Assembly: GCF_022479115.1 (NCBI RefSeq)
Contig: NZ_CP092497.1
Span: forward strand, 682,001 to 746,000
DNA: 64,000 bases
Origin: Amycolatopsis sp. EV170708-02-1
Lineage (GTDB): Bacteria; Actinomycetota; Actinomycetes; Mycobacteriales; Pseudonocardiaceae
Direction of reading: 5' to 3'
The stretch's first letter is position 1. Each line of letters opens with the position of its first letter. The notes below the pieces were generated by a model that saw only the letters and a program-made list of their open reading frames with translations, was not told the origin of the DNA and did not search any database. Below, piece by piece: positions 8,681-20,664 of this stretch. The translations under genes were made by a program, and so were the position numbers.

Positions 8681-9895
8681 GTGAGCGCCCTGCGGATCGC
8701 GCTCCTGACCTACCGCGGAAACCCGCGCAGCGGCGGTCAAGGCGTCTATGTTCGGCATCTGAGTCGCGAACTCGCCGCGCTGGGGCATCATGTCGAGGTG
8801 CTGTCCGGGCCTCCCTACCCGGAGGTCGATGAGGGCGTGCGGCTGACGAAGATCCCGAGCCTCGACCTGTTCGCGGAGCCGGATCCCTTCCGGACCCCGC
8901 GCCCGCGGGAGCTGCGCGATCTGCCGTCGTGGGTCGAGTTCCTCGGCATGCGCCGCGGCGGCTTCCCCGAACCCCTCGCGTTCTCGCTGCGTGCCGCGCG
9001 CCATCTCGCGAAGCGCCGGGACGAATTCGACATCGTCCACGACAACCAGGGACTCGGCTACGGGATGCTCCACTGTGGACTGCCGACGATCGCCACGATC
9101 CACCATCCCATCGCCGTGGACCGGACGCTGAAGCTCGCCACCGTCACCGGGCGGGAGGCGGAGCGGGTCAAGCGGTGGTACGGCTTCGTGGACATGCAGC
9201 ATCGCGTCGCACGACGGCTGCCCGCGCTGACGGTGTCGCGGGCTTCCCGGGCGGCCATCGGCCGGGAGATGGGTGTCCCGGAAGACCGGATCCACGTCGT
9301 CCCGCTCGCCGCGGACACCCGGATCTTCCGGCCTCGGCCCGAGATCCCGCGGATCCCCGGCCGGGTCGTGGCCACCGCGAGCGCGGACGAACCGTTGAAG
9401 GGGCTCGAACATCTGCTGGCGGCGTGGGACCGGATCGAAGGCGAACTGGTGATCGTCGGCAAACCGAAGCCGGACGGCCCGGCGGCGCGGGCCCTCGCCC
9501 GGCTCGGTCCCGGAGCCGGCGTCCGATTCGTCAGCGGGCTGACCGACGACGAACTCGCGCGGTTGCTGTGTTCGGCCGAAATCGCTTGCATACCCTCACT
9601 GTTCGAAGGTTTCTCGCTGCCGGCGGCCGAGGCCATGGCCTGCGGGACGCCGATCGTCGCGACGACCGGCGGGGCGTTGCCCGAAGTCGTGGGTGACGCG
9701 GGGATCCTGGTGCCGCCGGGCGATGTCCCGGCGCTCGCGGAAGCGCTCACCAAGGTCCTCGGTGACGAACACCTGCGCGCCGATCTGGCGGCTCGTGGTC
9801 TGGCGACGGCGGGGACGCTGAGCTGGCGGCGCACCGCCGAGGAGACCGCCGCGTACTACCGGCGCGTCCTCGGCCGGGAGCGTGCGGAGTGCTGA
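8681..9895 (+). CDS. Glycosyltransferase family 4
   Basis: A 404-residue GT-B retaining glycosyltransferase. The N-terminal acceptor half opens MSALRIALLTYRGNPRSGGQGVYV; the C-terminal donor half carries the GT4 signature EGFSLPAAEAMACGTPIVAT with the ExxxxxxxE pair, then GGALPEVVGDAGILVPPGD. It should move a sugar from an NDP-sugar onto a lipid or glycan acceptor that is not identifiable here. The GTG start lies 3 bp after the (frame-restored) stop of the caspase/TPR gene, and its end overlaps the methyltransferase start by 7 bp, so at least these genes are co-transcribed. Confidence 0.88.
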   Translation: MSALRIALLTYRGNPRSGGQGVYVRHLSRELAALGHHVEVLSGPPYPEVDEGVRLTKIPSLDLFAEPDPFRTPRPRELRDLPSWVEFLGMRRGGFPEPLAFSLRAARHLAKRRDEFDIVHDNQGLGYGMLHCGLPTIATIHHPIAVDRTLKLATVTGREAERVKRWYGFVDMQHRVARRLPALTVSRASRAAIGREMGVPEDRIHVVPLAADTRIFRPRPEIPRIPGRVVATASADEPLKGLEHLLAAWDRIEGELVIVGKPKPDGPAARALARLGPGAGVRFVSGLTDDELARLLCSAEIACIPSLFEGFSLPAAEAMACGTPIVATTGGALPEVVGDAGILVPPGDVPALAEALTKVLGDEHLRADLAARGLATAGTLSWRRTAEETAAYYRRVLGRERAEC

Positions 9896-10596
9896 CCGTC
9901 GATTTCGACCGGTTCCCCGTCGGCCCCGGCGACCGGGTGCTCGATCTCGGCTGCGGGGACGGCCGTCACGCCTACGAGGCGTACAAACGCGGCGCGGACG
10001 TGGTCGCCGCCGACCTCGACGACATCGCGCTCAAACACGTGCGGGACATGTTCGCCAATCTGGCGGAGGCGGGCGAAGCACCCGCGTCGGCTTCGGCGCT
10101 GGCCGTCCGAGCGGACGCCCTCCGGCTCCCGTTCCCGAGCGGCTCCTTCACCCGGGTGATCGTCGCCGAGACGCTGGAACACATCCACGCCGACCGGACG
10201 GTGCTCGCGGAGGCGAGCCGCGTGCTGGCGCCCGGCGGCAGGCTGGTGGCGACCGTGCCGCGCTGGTGGCCGGAGCGGATCTGCTGGCTGCTCTCGGACG
10301 CGTACCACGAGGTCGAAGGCGGGCACATCCGGATCTACCGGCGCCGCGAACTGCTCGGCAAGCTCACCGAGGCCGGGCTGCGGACGACCGGCGGGCATCA
10401 CGCGCACGCCCTGCACTCGCCGTACTGGTGGCTGAAATGCGCGGTCGGCCCCGACGAGGAGCACCGGCTCTGCGCGCTGTACCACCGGTTCCTCGTCTGG
10501 GACATCATGCGGAGCCCTCGGCCGGTGCGGTTCGCCGAGTGGATGCTGAACCCGGTGCTCGGCAAGAGCCTCGTCGTGTACGCGCGCAAGCCGTGA
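9889..10596 (+). CDS. Class I SAM-dependent methyltransferase
   Basis: A 235-residue Rossmann-fold methyltransferase. Motif I is RVLDLGCGDGRHAYEA (residues ~17-32), followed by the acidic VVAADLDD and the LKPGG-like RVLAPGGRLVATVPRW. It is a methyltransf_11-type enzyme similar to UbiE/small-molecule methyltransferases; the acceptor is unknown. It overlaps the glycosyltransferase by 7 bp and the following prenyltransferase-like gene by GTGA, indicating translational coupling in a three-gene cassette. Confidence 0.87.
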   Translation: MLTVDFDRFPVGPGDRVLDLGCGDGRHAYEAYKRGADVVAADLDDIALKHVRDMFANLAEAGEAPASASALAVRADALRLPFPSGSFTRVIVAETLEHIHADRTVLAEASRVLAPGGRLVATVPRWWPERICWLLSDAYHEVEGGHIRIYRRRELLGKLTEAGLRTTGGHHAHALHSPYWWLKCAVGPDEEHRLCALYHRFLVWDIMRSPRPVRFAEWMLNPVLGKSLVVYARKP

Positions 10597-11549
10597 AGGC
10601 CACCGCCGCCGGCATCGCGGCCGTCCAGCGGTCCGACGGCGGGATCCCCTGGGAGCCCGGCGGGCACCTCGATCCGTGGAATCACCTCGAAGCCGCCATG
10701 GGACTGGACGTCGCCGGGCTGGGAGCGGAGGCCGAAGCCGCGTACGAGTGGCTGGTCCGCAACCAGCGCCCTGACGGATCCTGGGCGGCCCGCTACCGCG
10801 ACGGCCGCGTCGATTTGTCCACTATGGACACGAACTTCACCGCCTATGCCGCGGTCGGGGCCAGGCACCACTTCCTCCTGACCGGGGACGACGCCTGGCT
10901 GGAGCGGATGTGGCCGGTCGTGGACAGGGCCGTCGGCGCCGTCCTGCGGCGGCAGCAGCGCTCGGGTGCCTTCTCCTGGCGGGACGACGAACCCGGCATC
11001 CGGCTGGTCACGGGCTGCAGCAGCATCCACCACGCGCTGACCCAGGCGCTGGCGCTGGCGTCCGCGCGAGGACTGGACCGTCCACAATGGCGAGTCGCGG
11101 CGAACCGGCTCCGTGCCGCCCTGCTCGGCGAGCCGGGGCTCTTCGCCGCGAAACCGCACGCGATGGATTGGTACTACCCGGTTCTGGGCTCGGTCGTCAC
11201 CGGCGCCGACGCGACGGCGCGGCTGGCGGCGGGCTGGGACCGGTTCGTCGAGCCCGGGCTGGGCGTGCGCTGTGTGCACCACGAGCCCTGGGCGACCGGC
11301 GGCGAGACGGCCGAACTGGCGCTCACCCTCGCCACTCGCGGCGACCGTGCCCGCGCGGGAGAACTCCTCGCGTGCCTTGCCCGGCTACGCCACGACGATG
11401 GCTCGTACTGGACCGGCTACCAGTTCGCGGACGAGGAATTCTGGCCGGACGAACGGACCACGTGGACCTCGGGCGCGGTCCTCCTGGCGACCGCCGCCTT
11501 CGACGGCGACCCGGCCACGTGCGAAGTCTTCGGCGAGCAACGCGTTTAG
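10593..11549 (+). CDS. Prenyltransferase/squalene-cyclase-like alpha-alpha barrel protein
   Basis: A 318-residue protein with repeated QW-like segments (VQRSDGGIPWEPGG, NQRPDGSWAARY, RHDDGSYWTGYQ) and periodic helices, as in the prenyltransferase/squalene oxidase repeat superfamily or glycoside alpha/alpha toroids. No DxDD or DCTAE cyclase motif was recognised, so catalytic terpene cyclisation is not supported. The GTG start overlaps the methyltransferase stop (GTGA). With the glycosyltransferase and methyltransferase it forms a coupled cassette, possibly making or handling a modified lipid or glycan. The stop codon lies inside the left arm of a long palindrome. Confidence 0.7.
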   Translation: MKATAAGIAAVQRSDGGIPWEPGGHLDPWNHLEAAMGLDVAGLGAEAEAAYEWLVRNQRPDGSWAARYRDGRVDLSTMDTNFTAYAAVGARHHFLLTGDDAWLERMWPVVDRAVGAVLRRQQRSGAFSWRDDEPGIRLVTGCSSIHHALTQALALASARGLDRPQWRVAANRLRAALLGEPGLFAAKPHAMDWYYPVLGSVVTGADATARLAAGWDRFVEPGLGVRCVHHEPWATGGETAELALTLATRGDRARAGELLACLARLRHDDGSYWTGYQFADEEFWPDERTTWTSGAVLLATAAFDGDPATCEVFGEQRV

Positions 11550-11604
11550 TCCTCTGGATGCGGTCCTTGCACACGCAAGTACCGCATCCAGAGGACTAAA
11601 CGCG
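11541..11604. repeat. Long palindrome, copy 1 of a dispersed family, at convergent gene ends
   Basis: A 24-bp perfect stem (11541-11564 with 11581-11604) contains the core GTCCTCTGGATGCGGT and its inverse. After a C/T mismatch the stem continues CTTGC/GCAAG around an ACAC loop. The left arm includes the TAG stop of the upstream gene, and the right arm ends just before the whiA stop, so it can terminate transcription from both sides. The same 16-base core recurs at 31.7 kb. Confidence 0.9.
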
Positions 11605-11610
11605 GGCCGA

Positions 11611-12600
11611 TCAGGCCTCGTCTTCTTCCAGCATGTCCGGCGTGACGGCGGATTCGGTGTCCGGAATGCCTTGTTCCTTCGCCTTCTTGTCGGCCATCGC
11701 CAGCAGGCGGCGGATCCGGCCGGCGACCGCGTCCTTCGTCATCTGCGGATCGGACAGCTGGCCCAGTTCCTCAAGCGAGGCTTGCCGGTTCGACAGCCGC
11801 AGCTTGCCCGCCGCGAGCAGATGCTCCGGGGCGGATTCGCCGAGGATGTCCAGCGCGCGCTCCACCCTGGCCGCCGCCGCGACGGCCGCGCGGGCCGAAC
11901 GCCGCAGGTTGGCGTCGTCGAAGTTCGCGAGCCGGTTCGCGGTGGCGCGCACCTCGCGCCGCATCCGCCGCTCTTCCCAGGCGAGCACGCTCGTATGCGC
12001 GCCGAGCCGGGTCAGCAGGGCACCGATGGCGTCACCGTCGCGCACCACGACCCGGTCCGCGCCGCGGACCTCGCGCGACTTCGCCTGGATGCCCATCCGC
12101 CGGGCGGCACCGACGAGCGCCAGCGCGGCCTCCGGGCCGGGGCAGGTGACCTCGAGCGACGACGAACGGCCGGGCTCGGTCAGCGAACCGTGCGCCAGGA
12201 ACGCACCACGCCAGGCGGCTTCCGCGTCGGCGACGCCACCGGACACGACGGCGGCGGGCAGCCCGCGCACCGGGCGGCCGCGCTGGTCGATCAGGCCGGT
12301 CTGCCGGGCGAGCCCCTCGCCGTCCTTGACCACCCGGACGACGTACCGCGTGCCCTTGCGCAAACCGCTGGAGGAAATGACGTGCACGTCGGACTGGTGT
12401 CCGTACAGTTCGTGGATCTCCTTGCGCAGCCGCCTCGCCACCGAACCGGTGTCGAGTTCGGCCTCCACCACGACGCGGCCGGCCACGATGTGCAGCCCGC
12501 CCGCGAATCGCAGCATCGACGCGACCTCCGCGCGGCGCGGGCCGATCTTGGTGATCTCCAGCCGGCTCAGCTCGTCCTTCACGGCGGCGGTCATCGCCAT
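11611..12600 (-). CDS. whiA: WhiA sporulation/cell-division regulator
   Basis: A 329-residue DNA-binding protein. The N-terminal two-thirds are a LAGLIDADG homing-endonuclease-like fold without nuclease function ([36 protein letters not shown]), and the C-terminal part is a WhiA helix-turn-helix ([31 protein letters not shown]). In Streptomyces it controls sporulation septation genes together with WhiB; here it probably does likewise. A GGAGG sits 7-8 bases before the first ATG. It is last in the conserved uvrC-rapZ-yvcK-whiA run. Confidence 0.97.
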   Translation of the reverse strand: MAMTAAVKDELSRLEITKIGPRRAEVASMLRFAGGLHIVAGRVVVEAELDTGSVARRLRKEIHELYGHQSDVHVISSSGLRKGTRYVVRVVKDGEGLARQTGLIDQRGRPVRGLPAAVVSGGVADAEAAWRGAFLAHGSLTEPGRSSSLEVTCPGPEAALALVGAARRMGIQAKSREVRGADRVVVRDGDAIGALLTRLGAHTSVLAWEERRMRREVRATANRLANFDDANLRRSARAAVAAAARVERALDILGESAPEHLLAAGKLRLSNRQASLEELGQLSDPQMTKDAVAGRIRRLLAMADKKAKEQGIPDTESAVTPDMLEEDEA

Positions 12601-12618
12601 CGCTGCCCCTCCATACCT

Positions 12619-13593
12619 TCAGCTCCTCCCCCGGTGAGACTCCAGAGCGTCTCGCATACAGCCCGCGAGCGCATCAGGATCATGCCGCCCCGTCACGACC
12701 GGGTCAGCCACCGCCCCCAGCAACGCCCGCGCGCCCAGTCTCCCGGCCGCGTCCCGCAATCGGGCTGGTGAGGGCACCGAGTCCCGGTCTGCGATGACCG
12801 CGTCCACCCGTAATTCCGGGGCGTGTTCGAAGAGTACGTCCAAATGCTTCTCCGGCGAGAACCCCGCCGTCTCCCCCGGTTGGGGGATCAGGTTGAGGAT
12901 CACGACCTTCGTGGCGTCCGTTCGGAGCAACGCGTCGTGCAGATCCGGCACCAGCAGATGCGGCAGCACACTCGTGAACCACGAGCCCGGACCGAGGAAC
13001 ACCACGTCCGCGTCGAGCACGGCCTCGATCGCCTCGGCGCAGCCGCGCGGCGGCCGGTCGGCCTGCCCCGTCGGGTGCAGGCTGATCCGGTGCACCTGTC
13101 CCGGGGTCGTCGCCACCGCCACCTGACCGCGGATCCGCCGGAGCGCCTCGGGATTCTCGGCGTCCAGCCCCGAAACCTCGCCTTGGATCTCCAGCGGTTC
13201 GGGTGACATCGGCAGGACCCGGCCGGAGATGCCCATGAGCCTGCTCGCCTCGTCGAGCGCGGCGACCGGATCCCCGAGCACCTCGAACAGCCCGGCCAGC
13301 AACAGGTTCCCGACCGCGTGCCCGGCGAGCGCGCCGTCGCCGCCGAAGCGGTGCTGGAACACCTCCGCCCACAGGGTCCCGCCGTCTTCGGCGGCGAACG
13401 CGGCGAAGGCCTGCCGCAGGTCGCCCGGCGGCAGCAGCCCGAGCTCCCGGCGCAGCCTGCCGGACGAGCCCCCGTCGTCCGCGACGGTGACCACGGCGGT
13501 GACCTGCGAGGTCACCCGGCGCAACGCGGTGAGGGTGGCGTGCAGGCCGTGCCCGCCCCCCAGTGCGACCGCGCGCGGTTCACTCGCGGCCAA
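12619..13593 (-). CDS. yvcK: YvcK/CofD-like uridylate-binding protein
   Basis: A 324-residue member of the gluconeogenesis-factor (YvcK/CuvA) family, which binds UDP-sugars and links central metabolism to peptidoglycan synthesis. Typical motifs are ALGGGHGLHATLTALRR near the N-terminus and [29 protein letters not shown] at 13593 gives the earliest start before the ALGGGHG strand; it overlaps the end of rapZ by 14 bp. The neighbours rapZ and whiA are the usual ones. Confidence 0.93.
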   Translation of the reverse strand: MAASEPRAVALGGGHGLHATLTALRRVTSQVTAVVTVADDGGSSGRLRRELGLLPPGDLRQAFAAFAAEDGGTLWAEVFQHRFGGDGALAGHAVGNLLLAGLFEVLGDPVAALDEASRLMGISGRVLPMSPEPLEIQGEVSGLDAENPEALRRIRGQVAVATTPGQVHRISLHPTGQADRPPRGCAEAIEAVLDADVVFLGPGSWFTSVLPHLLVPDLHDALLRTDATKVVILNLIPQPGETAGFSPEKHLDVLFEHAPELRVDAVIADRDSVPSPARLRDAAGRLGARALLGAVADPVVTGRHDPDALAGCMRDALESHRGRS

Positions 13594-14470
13594 GGTCGCG
13601 GTGCACCACCTTCACGGCCATACCGTCCTCATTGGACAGACGCTGGGCGAGCTCCTCGGAGATGGCGACGCTGCGGTGCTTTCCGCCGGTGCAGCCGACG
13701 GCCAGCGTCAGATACCGCTTGCCCTCGCGCTTGTAGCCCGCGCCGATCAGGCGCAGGAGCTGGTGGTAGCGGTCGAGGAACTCGTCCGCTCCTTCCTGGC
13801 TGAGCACGTAGTTGCGGACCTCGCCCTCGAGACCGGTGTGGTCGCGCAGTTCCGGGATCCAGAACGGGTTCGGCAGGAAGCGGACGTCCATCACCAGGTC
13901 GGCGTCCATCGGCAGGCCGTACTTGTAGCCGAACGACAGCACGGTGACGCGGGTCTGCGTGCTCGCCTCGGAGCCGAAGGCGTCCTCGATCTTGGCGCGC
14001 AGGTCGTGCACCGAAAGCGACGACGTGTCGAGCACGAGGTCGGCCTCTTCCCGCAGCGGCTCCAGGAGCGTGCGCTCGGCGGTGATGCCGTCGGCGAGCC
14101 TGCCGTCGGCCTGCATCGGGTGCCCGCGGCGGACGGCCTCGAACCGGCGCACCAGCACCGCGTCGGTGGCCTCCAGGAACAGCACGCGCGGCTTGTAGCC
14201 ACGGGCGTCGAGGTCCTTGATGACCGAGGCCAGGTCGTCGGTGAACGCGCGCGAGCGCACGTCCATCACCACGGCGACCTTGGTGATCGCGCCCCGCGCC
14301 TGCGCGCCGAGCTCGACCATGGTCGCGATCAGCTCGGGCGGCAGGTTGTCCACCACGAACCAGCCCAGGTCTTCCAGGCATTTCGCGGCGGTGCTGCGGC
14401 CGGCGCCGGACAGACCGGAAACGACCGCGACCTCCATCCCGGAACCGCGGCCTTCTTCTTGCGCACTCAC
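13580..14470 (-). CDS. rapZ: RapZ/YvcJ-type nucleotide-binding protein
   Basis: A 296-residue P-loop protein: Walker A is SGLSGAGRSTA (residues ~18-28), and the C-terminal domain carries the GCTGGKHRSV motif that binds glucosamine-6-phosphate in enterobacterial RapZ. In E. coli it controls sRNA decay; in Gram-positives it has GTPase/ATPase activity of uncertain role. The GTG start (MSAQEEGRGSGMEV) is chosen because upstream sequence in frame belongs to uvrC on the same strand. It is 17 bp after the uvrC stop and overlaps yvcK. Confidence 0.93.
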   Translation of the reverse strand: MSAQEEGRGSGMEVAVVSGLSGAGRSTAAKCLEDLGWFVVDNLPPELIATMVELGAQARGAITKVAVVMDVRSRAFTDDLASVIKDLDARGYKPRVLFLEATDAVLVRRFEAVRRGHPMQADGRLADGITAERTLLEPLREEADLVLDTSSLSVHDLRAKIEDAFGSEASTQTRVTVLSFGYKYGLPMDADLVMDVRFLPNPFWIPELRDHTGLEGEVRNYVLSQEGADEFLDRYHQLLRLIGAGYKREGKRYLTLAVGCTGGKHRSVAISEELAQRLSNEDGMAVKVVHRDLGRE

Positions 14471-14487
14471 AATGGTCCCTTCACCGA

Positions 14488-16446
14488 TCACGTACTGGAC
14501 TCCCCCGCCGTCTGCGGCTGCTCCCCTGCGAGTGCCGCGACGACCGCTTCCGCGGTGCGCCTGCCGAAGCCGGGCACCGCCTCGATCTCCTCTATCCGCG
14601 CTTCGCGGAGTTTCTTCACCGAGCCGAAATGCTTGATCAGCGCGGTACGGCGAGCCTGCCCCAGCCCGGGCACACCGTCCAATGCGGACACCTGCATCCG
14701 CTTGGACCGCTTCTCGCGGTGGTACCGGATGGCGAAGCGGTGCGCCTCGTCGCGCAGCCGCTGCAGCAGATACAGCGCGTCGGAGGTGCGCGGCAGGATC
14801 ACCGGATCGGGGTCGCCCGGCAGCCACACCTCCTCCAGCCGCTTCGCCAGGCCGACCACGGCGATGTCGGTGACGCCCAGTTCGGAAAGGACGTCCGCGG
14901 CGGCGGTGGCCTGCGGGCCCGCGCCGTCGACGACGAGCAGATTCGGCGCGTACGCGAACTTGCGCGGCTTGCCGGTCTCCGGGTCGATGCCCGGGCGGTC
15001 CGGATCGACGGCGGCGTCTTCGGCGTTTTCCTTGAGATACCGCGAAAACCGGCGGCGGACGACCTCCGCGATCGACGCGACGTCGCCTTCCTCCGCGGCC
15101 TCACGCAAGGCGAAGCGCCGGTACTCGGACTTGCGCGGGATGCCGTCCTCGAACACCACGAGCGAGGCCACCACGTCACTGCCCTGGATATGGCTGATGT
15201 CGACGCATTCGATGCGCAGCGGCGCGGTTTCCAGCGCGAGGTAGTCCTGCAGTTCCGCCAGCGCCGCCGAGCGCGCGGTGAGGTCACCCGCGCGGCGCAG
15301 TTTGTGCTGGGTGAACGCCTCGCCGGCGTTGCGTGTCACGGTCTCGGCGAGCGCGCGTTTGTCGCCGCGCTGCGGCACCCGCAGGCTCACCTTCGACCCG
15401 CGCAGCCCGGACAGCCATTCGCCGAGCGCTTCCGCGTCGGCGGGCAGCTCGGGGACGAGCACCTCGCGCGGCACCGGAGAGCCGCCGTCGGGATCGTCCG
15501 CCCGTTCGGCCTGCTCGCCGTAGAACTGCGTGATGAAGTGGTCGACGAGATCCTTGACGTCCATCTCTTCGGCCTTGTCGATCACCCAGCCGCGCTGCCC
15601 GCGGACCCGGCCGCCGCGCACGTGGAAGACCTGGACGGCGGCTTCGAGTTCGTCGTGGGCGAAGGCGACGACGTCCGCGTCGGTGCCGTCGCCGAGCACG
15701 ACCGCCTGCTTCTCCATCGCCCGCCGCAGCGCGCCGAGGTCGTCACGCAGACGCGCGGCGCGCTCGAACTCCAGCTCTTCGGACGCGGCCGCCATTTCCT
15801 GTTCCAGGCGGCGGATCAGCGCGTCGGTGCGGCCGGCGAGGAAGTCGCAGAAGTCCTCGACGATCTCCCGGTGCTCGTCGGCGGAGACCTTGCCGACGCA
15901 CGGCGCGGAGCACTTCCCGATGTAGCCGAGCAGGCACGGCCTGCCGATCTGGCCGTGCCGTTTGAAGACGCCCGCCGAGCAGGTGCGCGCCGGGAAGACC
16001 CGGAGCAGCAGGTCGAGCGTTTCGCGGATGGCCCAAGCGTGCGCGTACGGCCCGAAGTACCGCACGCCCTTCTTGCGCGCGCCGCGATAGACGTGCAGGC
16101 GCGGGTACTCCTCGTTCATCGTCACGGCGAGGACCGGGTAGCTCTTGTCGTCGCGGTACCGGACGTTGAACCGCGGGTCGAACTCCTTGATCCAGTTGTA
16201 CTCGAGCTGGAGCGCCTCGACCTCGGTGCCCACGACGGTCCACTCGACGCTCGCCGCCGTCGTCACCATCTGGCGGGTGCGCGGGTGCAGGCCCGTGATG
16301 TCGGCGAAGTACGAGTTCAGCCTGCTTCGGAGGCTTTTCGCCTTGCCGACATAGATGACCCTCTTCGTGGCGTCACGAAATTTGTACACGCCAGGGGCGT
16401 CCGGGATGCTCCCCGGCGAGGGACGGTAGGTGGTCGGGTCAGCCAC
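14488..16446 (-). CDS. uvrC: Excinuclease ABC subunit C
   Basis: A 652-residue UvrC, the dual-incision nuclease of nucleotide excision repair. The N-terminal GIY-YIG domain reads [25 protein letters not shown]; a UVR (UvrB-contacting) motif lies near residues 200-240; the RNase-H-like C-terminal nuclease contains [16 protein letters not shown]; and helix-hairpin-helix repeats end the protein ([32 protein letters not shown]). The GTG at 16446 gives the usual start [15 protein letters not shown]; a further upstream GTG is possible. It heads the rapZ-yvcK-whiA run. Confidence 0.95.
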   Translation of the reverse strand: MADPTTYRPSPGSIPDAPGVYKFRDATKRVIYVGKAKSLRSRLNSYFADITGLHPRTRQMVTTAASVEWTVVGTEVEALQLEYNWIKEFDPRFNVRYRDDKSYPVLAVTMNEEYPRLHVYRGARKKGVRYFGPYAHAWAIRETLDLLLRVFPARTCSAGVFKRHGQIGRPCLLGYIGKCSAPCVGKVSADEHREIVEDFCDFLAGRTDALIRRLEQEMAAASEELEFERAARLRDDLGALRRAMEKQAVVLGDGTDADVVAFAHDELEAAVQVFHVRGGRVRGQRGWVIDKAEEMDVKDLVDHFITQFYGEQAERADDPDGGSPVPREVLVPELPADAEALGEWLSGLRGSKVSLRVPQRGDKRALAETVTRNAGEAFTQHKLRRAGDLTARSAALAELQDYLALETAPLRIECVDISHIQGSDVVASLVVFEDGIPRKSEYRRFALREAAEEGDVASIAEVVRRRFSRYLKENAEDAAVDPDRPGIDPETGKPRKFAYAPNLLVVDGAGPQATAAADVLSELGVTDIAVVGLAKRLEEVWLPGDPDPVILPRTSDALYLLQRLRDEAHRFAIRYHREKRSKRMQVSALDGVPGLGQARRTALIKHFGSVKKLREARIEEIEAVPGFGRRTAEAVVAALAGEQPQTAGESST

Positions 16447-16695
16447 ATCGTCAAGCCTATGGGGCACCACCGACAGTCTTACGAGGCCCCGTCCTTACGC
16501 GCGGCCGGGTCAACCCTTCGAGTGGCCGTTCCCACCATCCGGTCCGTATTTCACTACGTATACCGACCTAAGTCTGGTCTTCGGCCGGAACCGACGTTCG
16601 TTGGTTCCAGGCGGGTGAATCGGTTGATTACTTTCCGTCCCAGTTCCACTTCATTCGGTTCTTCGTCAGATGACGCTCGAAAGGACTCCTGCACC

Positions 16696-17430
16696 GTGAG
16701 CCGTCTTCGTACGCTGGGCGCCGCCACCCTCGCCGCCGCAGCCCTCACCATGACCGCCGGCGTCGCCTCGGCGGGCACCCCGACCGGTGTCCAGCCCAAC
16801 ATCGTGGGCGGCGGCACCGCCCCCACCGTGAGCTGGGGTGCCCAGGTCTACGTCAACACCCCGGGCCGTCAGTGGGACGGGTTCAACTGCTCCGGCAGTG
16901 TCATCGCCCAGCGCTGGGTCCTGACCGCCAAGCACTGCCTCGACTCCGACGGCACCGGCATGCGGGTCCGCGTCGGCAGCAACCAGCTGCAGGGCGGCCG
17001 TGAGATCGCCGTCGACCGCAAGGTGTCCTCGCCGAACGGCGCCGACATCTCGCTGCTGCACCTCGCGTCCGACGCCGGTGTCACGCCGATCAGCCTGGCG
17101 AGCTCGAACCCGTCGGTCGGCAGCACCAACCAGCTCTACGGCTGGGGCCGCGAGACCCCGACCGGCCCGCCCGCCTCGGCGCTGAAGGTGGCCGACGTCC
17201 GCGTCACCGGCAGCTCGCGCGACGCCTACGGCGGCCCGGCCATCCAGAGCGTCGGCATCAACGGTTCGGCGTGGAAGGGCGACTCGGGCGGCCCCCAGGT
17301 CTACAACGGCGTCCAGGTCGGTGTCGCTTCGACCGTGCAGAACCAGAGTGGTTCGAACATCCGCGGCACCAACAACTACGGCAGCGTCGCTTCGGCCCGC
17401 TCCTGGATCCGCTCGACCACCGGGGTCTGA
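16696..17430 (+). CDS. Secreted trypsin-like serine protease (S1)
   Basis: A 244-residue preproprotein. A Sec signal peptide (SRLRTLGAATLAAAALTMTAGVASA) is followed by a short propeptide and the mature-type N-terminus NIVGGG. The catalytic triad is visible as His in LTAKHCL, Asp in GADISLL and Ser in KGDSGGP, with Cys pairs typical of trypsins. The GTG start has AAAGGA upstream at suitable spacing. The 249-bp region before it, up to uvrC, is non-coding and should hold divergent promoters. An intrinsic terminator follows the stop. Likely role: extracellular protein degradation. Confidence 0.93.
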   Translation: MSRLRTLGAATLAAAALTMTAGVASAGTPTGVQPNIVGGGTAPTVSWGAQVYVNTPGRQWDGFNCSGSVIAQRWVLTAKHCLDSDGTGMRVRVGSNQLQGGREIAVDRKVSSPNGADISLLHLASDAGVTPISLASSNPSVGSTNQLYGWGRETPTGPPASALKVADVRVTGSSRDAYGGPAIQSVGINGSAWKGDSGGPQVYNGVQVGVASTVQNQSGSNIRGTNNYGSVASARSWIRSTTGV

Positions 17431-17443
17431 CCTCCACCCCGGC

Positions 17444-17483
17444 GGCCCCTGTCACGACGTGACCCGTCGTGACAGGGGCCTTT
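17444..17483 (+). terminator. Intrinsic terminator after the S1 protease
   Basis: A 15-bp perfect stem GGCCCCTGTCACGAC / GTCGTGACAGGGGCC with a 7-base loop is followed by TTT, 14 bp after the protease stop. Confidence 0.85.
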
Positions 17484-17522
17484 CACGTCGGAGTGTCGGT
17501 GGGGTGTGGGACGCTCGCGGGC

Positions 17523-18302
17523 ATGCGGATCGCGACCTGGAACGTGAACTCGATCGGGCCCCGGCTGCCGAGGGTGCTGGAGTGGCTCGGTTCGGCTCAG
17601 CCGGACGTGCTGTGCCTGCAGGAACTCAAATGCGGCACCGACGCCTTCCCCTTCGACGCAGTGAAGGAACTGGGCTACGAGACGGCCGCCTACGGCATCG
17701 GGCGCTGGAACGGCGTCGCGATCCTGTCGCGCGTCGGGCTGGAAGACGTGACACGCGGGCTGACCGGCGAGCCCACCTTCGAGGACAAGACCGACGCGCG
17801 GGCCATCGGCGCCACCTGCGGCGGGCTGCGGCTGTGGTCGGTGTACGTGCCGAACGGGCGCGACCTGGAGAACCCGCACTACGGCTACAAACTCGCCTGG
17901 CTCTCGGCGCTGGAGGCGACCGTGCGGGAGGAGCAGGCGCGCGGCCTGCCGTTCGCGGTGCTCGGCGACTTCAACATCGCGCCGACCGACGCGGACGTCT
18001 GGGACATCGCCGTATTCGCCGAATCGACGCACGTGACCGAGCCGGAGCGGAAGGCGCTCGCCGCGCTGCGGGACCTCGGGCTGTCCGACGTGTTCCCGCG
18101 GCCGCTGAAGTACGACCACCCGTTCACGTACTGGGACTACCGGGCCGGGAACTTCCCGAACAACAAGGGAATGCGGATCGACCTCGTGTACGCCGACGCC
18201 GTCGTGGCTGGCGCGGTGACGGATTCCTATGTGGACCGTGAGGCGCGGAAGGGGAAGGGGCCCTCGGACCACGCGCCGATCGTGGTGGACCTCTCGCTCT
18301 GA
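17523..18302 (+). CDS. xth: Exodeoxyribonuclease III
   Basis: A 259-residue AP endonuclease/3'-5' exonuclease of the ExoIII (EEP) family for base-excision repair. Conserved blocks: RIATWNVNSIGPRL at the N-terminus, CLQELKCG with the metal-binding Glu, VLGDFNIAPTDADVWD with the catalytic Asp/Asn pair, and SDHAPIVVDL at the end. The ATG at 17523 is chosen because the conserved fold starts at MRIATWN. A long perfect palindrome follows the stop and separates it from the convergent PH-domain gene. Confidence 0.94.
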   Translation: MRIATWNVNSIGPRLPRVLEWLGSAQPDVLCLQELKCGTDAFPFDAVKELGYETAAYGIGRWNGVAILSRVGLEDVTRGLTGEPTFEDKTDARAIGATCGGLRLWSVYVPNGRDLENPHYGYKLAWLSALEATVREEQARGLPFAVLGDFNIAPTDADVWDIAVFAESTHVTEPERKALAALRDLGLSDVFPRPLKYDHPFTYWDYRAGNFPNNKGMRIDLVYADAVVAGAVTDSYVDREARKGKGPSDHAPIVVDLSL

Positions 18303-18315
18303 ACAGTGGGTCCGG

Positions 18316-18363
18316 TCTCGTGAGTGGCGAGGACGGTTAGAACCGTCCTCGCCACTCACGAGA
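18316..18363. repeat. 48-bp perfect palindrome between convergent genes
   Basis: A 23-bp perfect stem with only a 2-base centre (AG), arms starting TCTCGTGAGTGGCGAGGACG. It lies between the stops of xth and the PH-like gene and probably works as a bidirectional terminator. The arm segment TCGTGAGTGGCG is also in the ends of the inverted-repeat element at 57.0-57.4 kb. Confidence 0.9.
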
Positions 18364-18365
18364 GG

Positions 18366-20660
<2,295 letters not shown>

Positions 20661-20664
<4 letters not shown>

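Noticed and set aside
14629..16695. Long upstream extension of the S1 protease frame
   Set aside because: It is antisense to uvrC; the signal peptide and ribosome binding site fix the true start at 16696.
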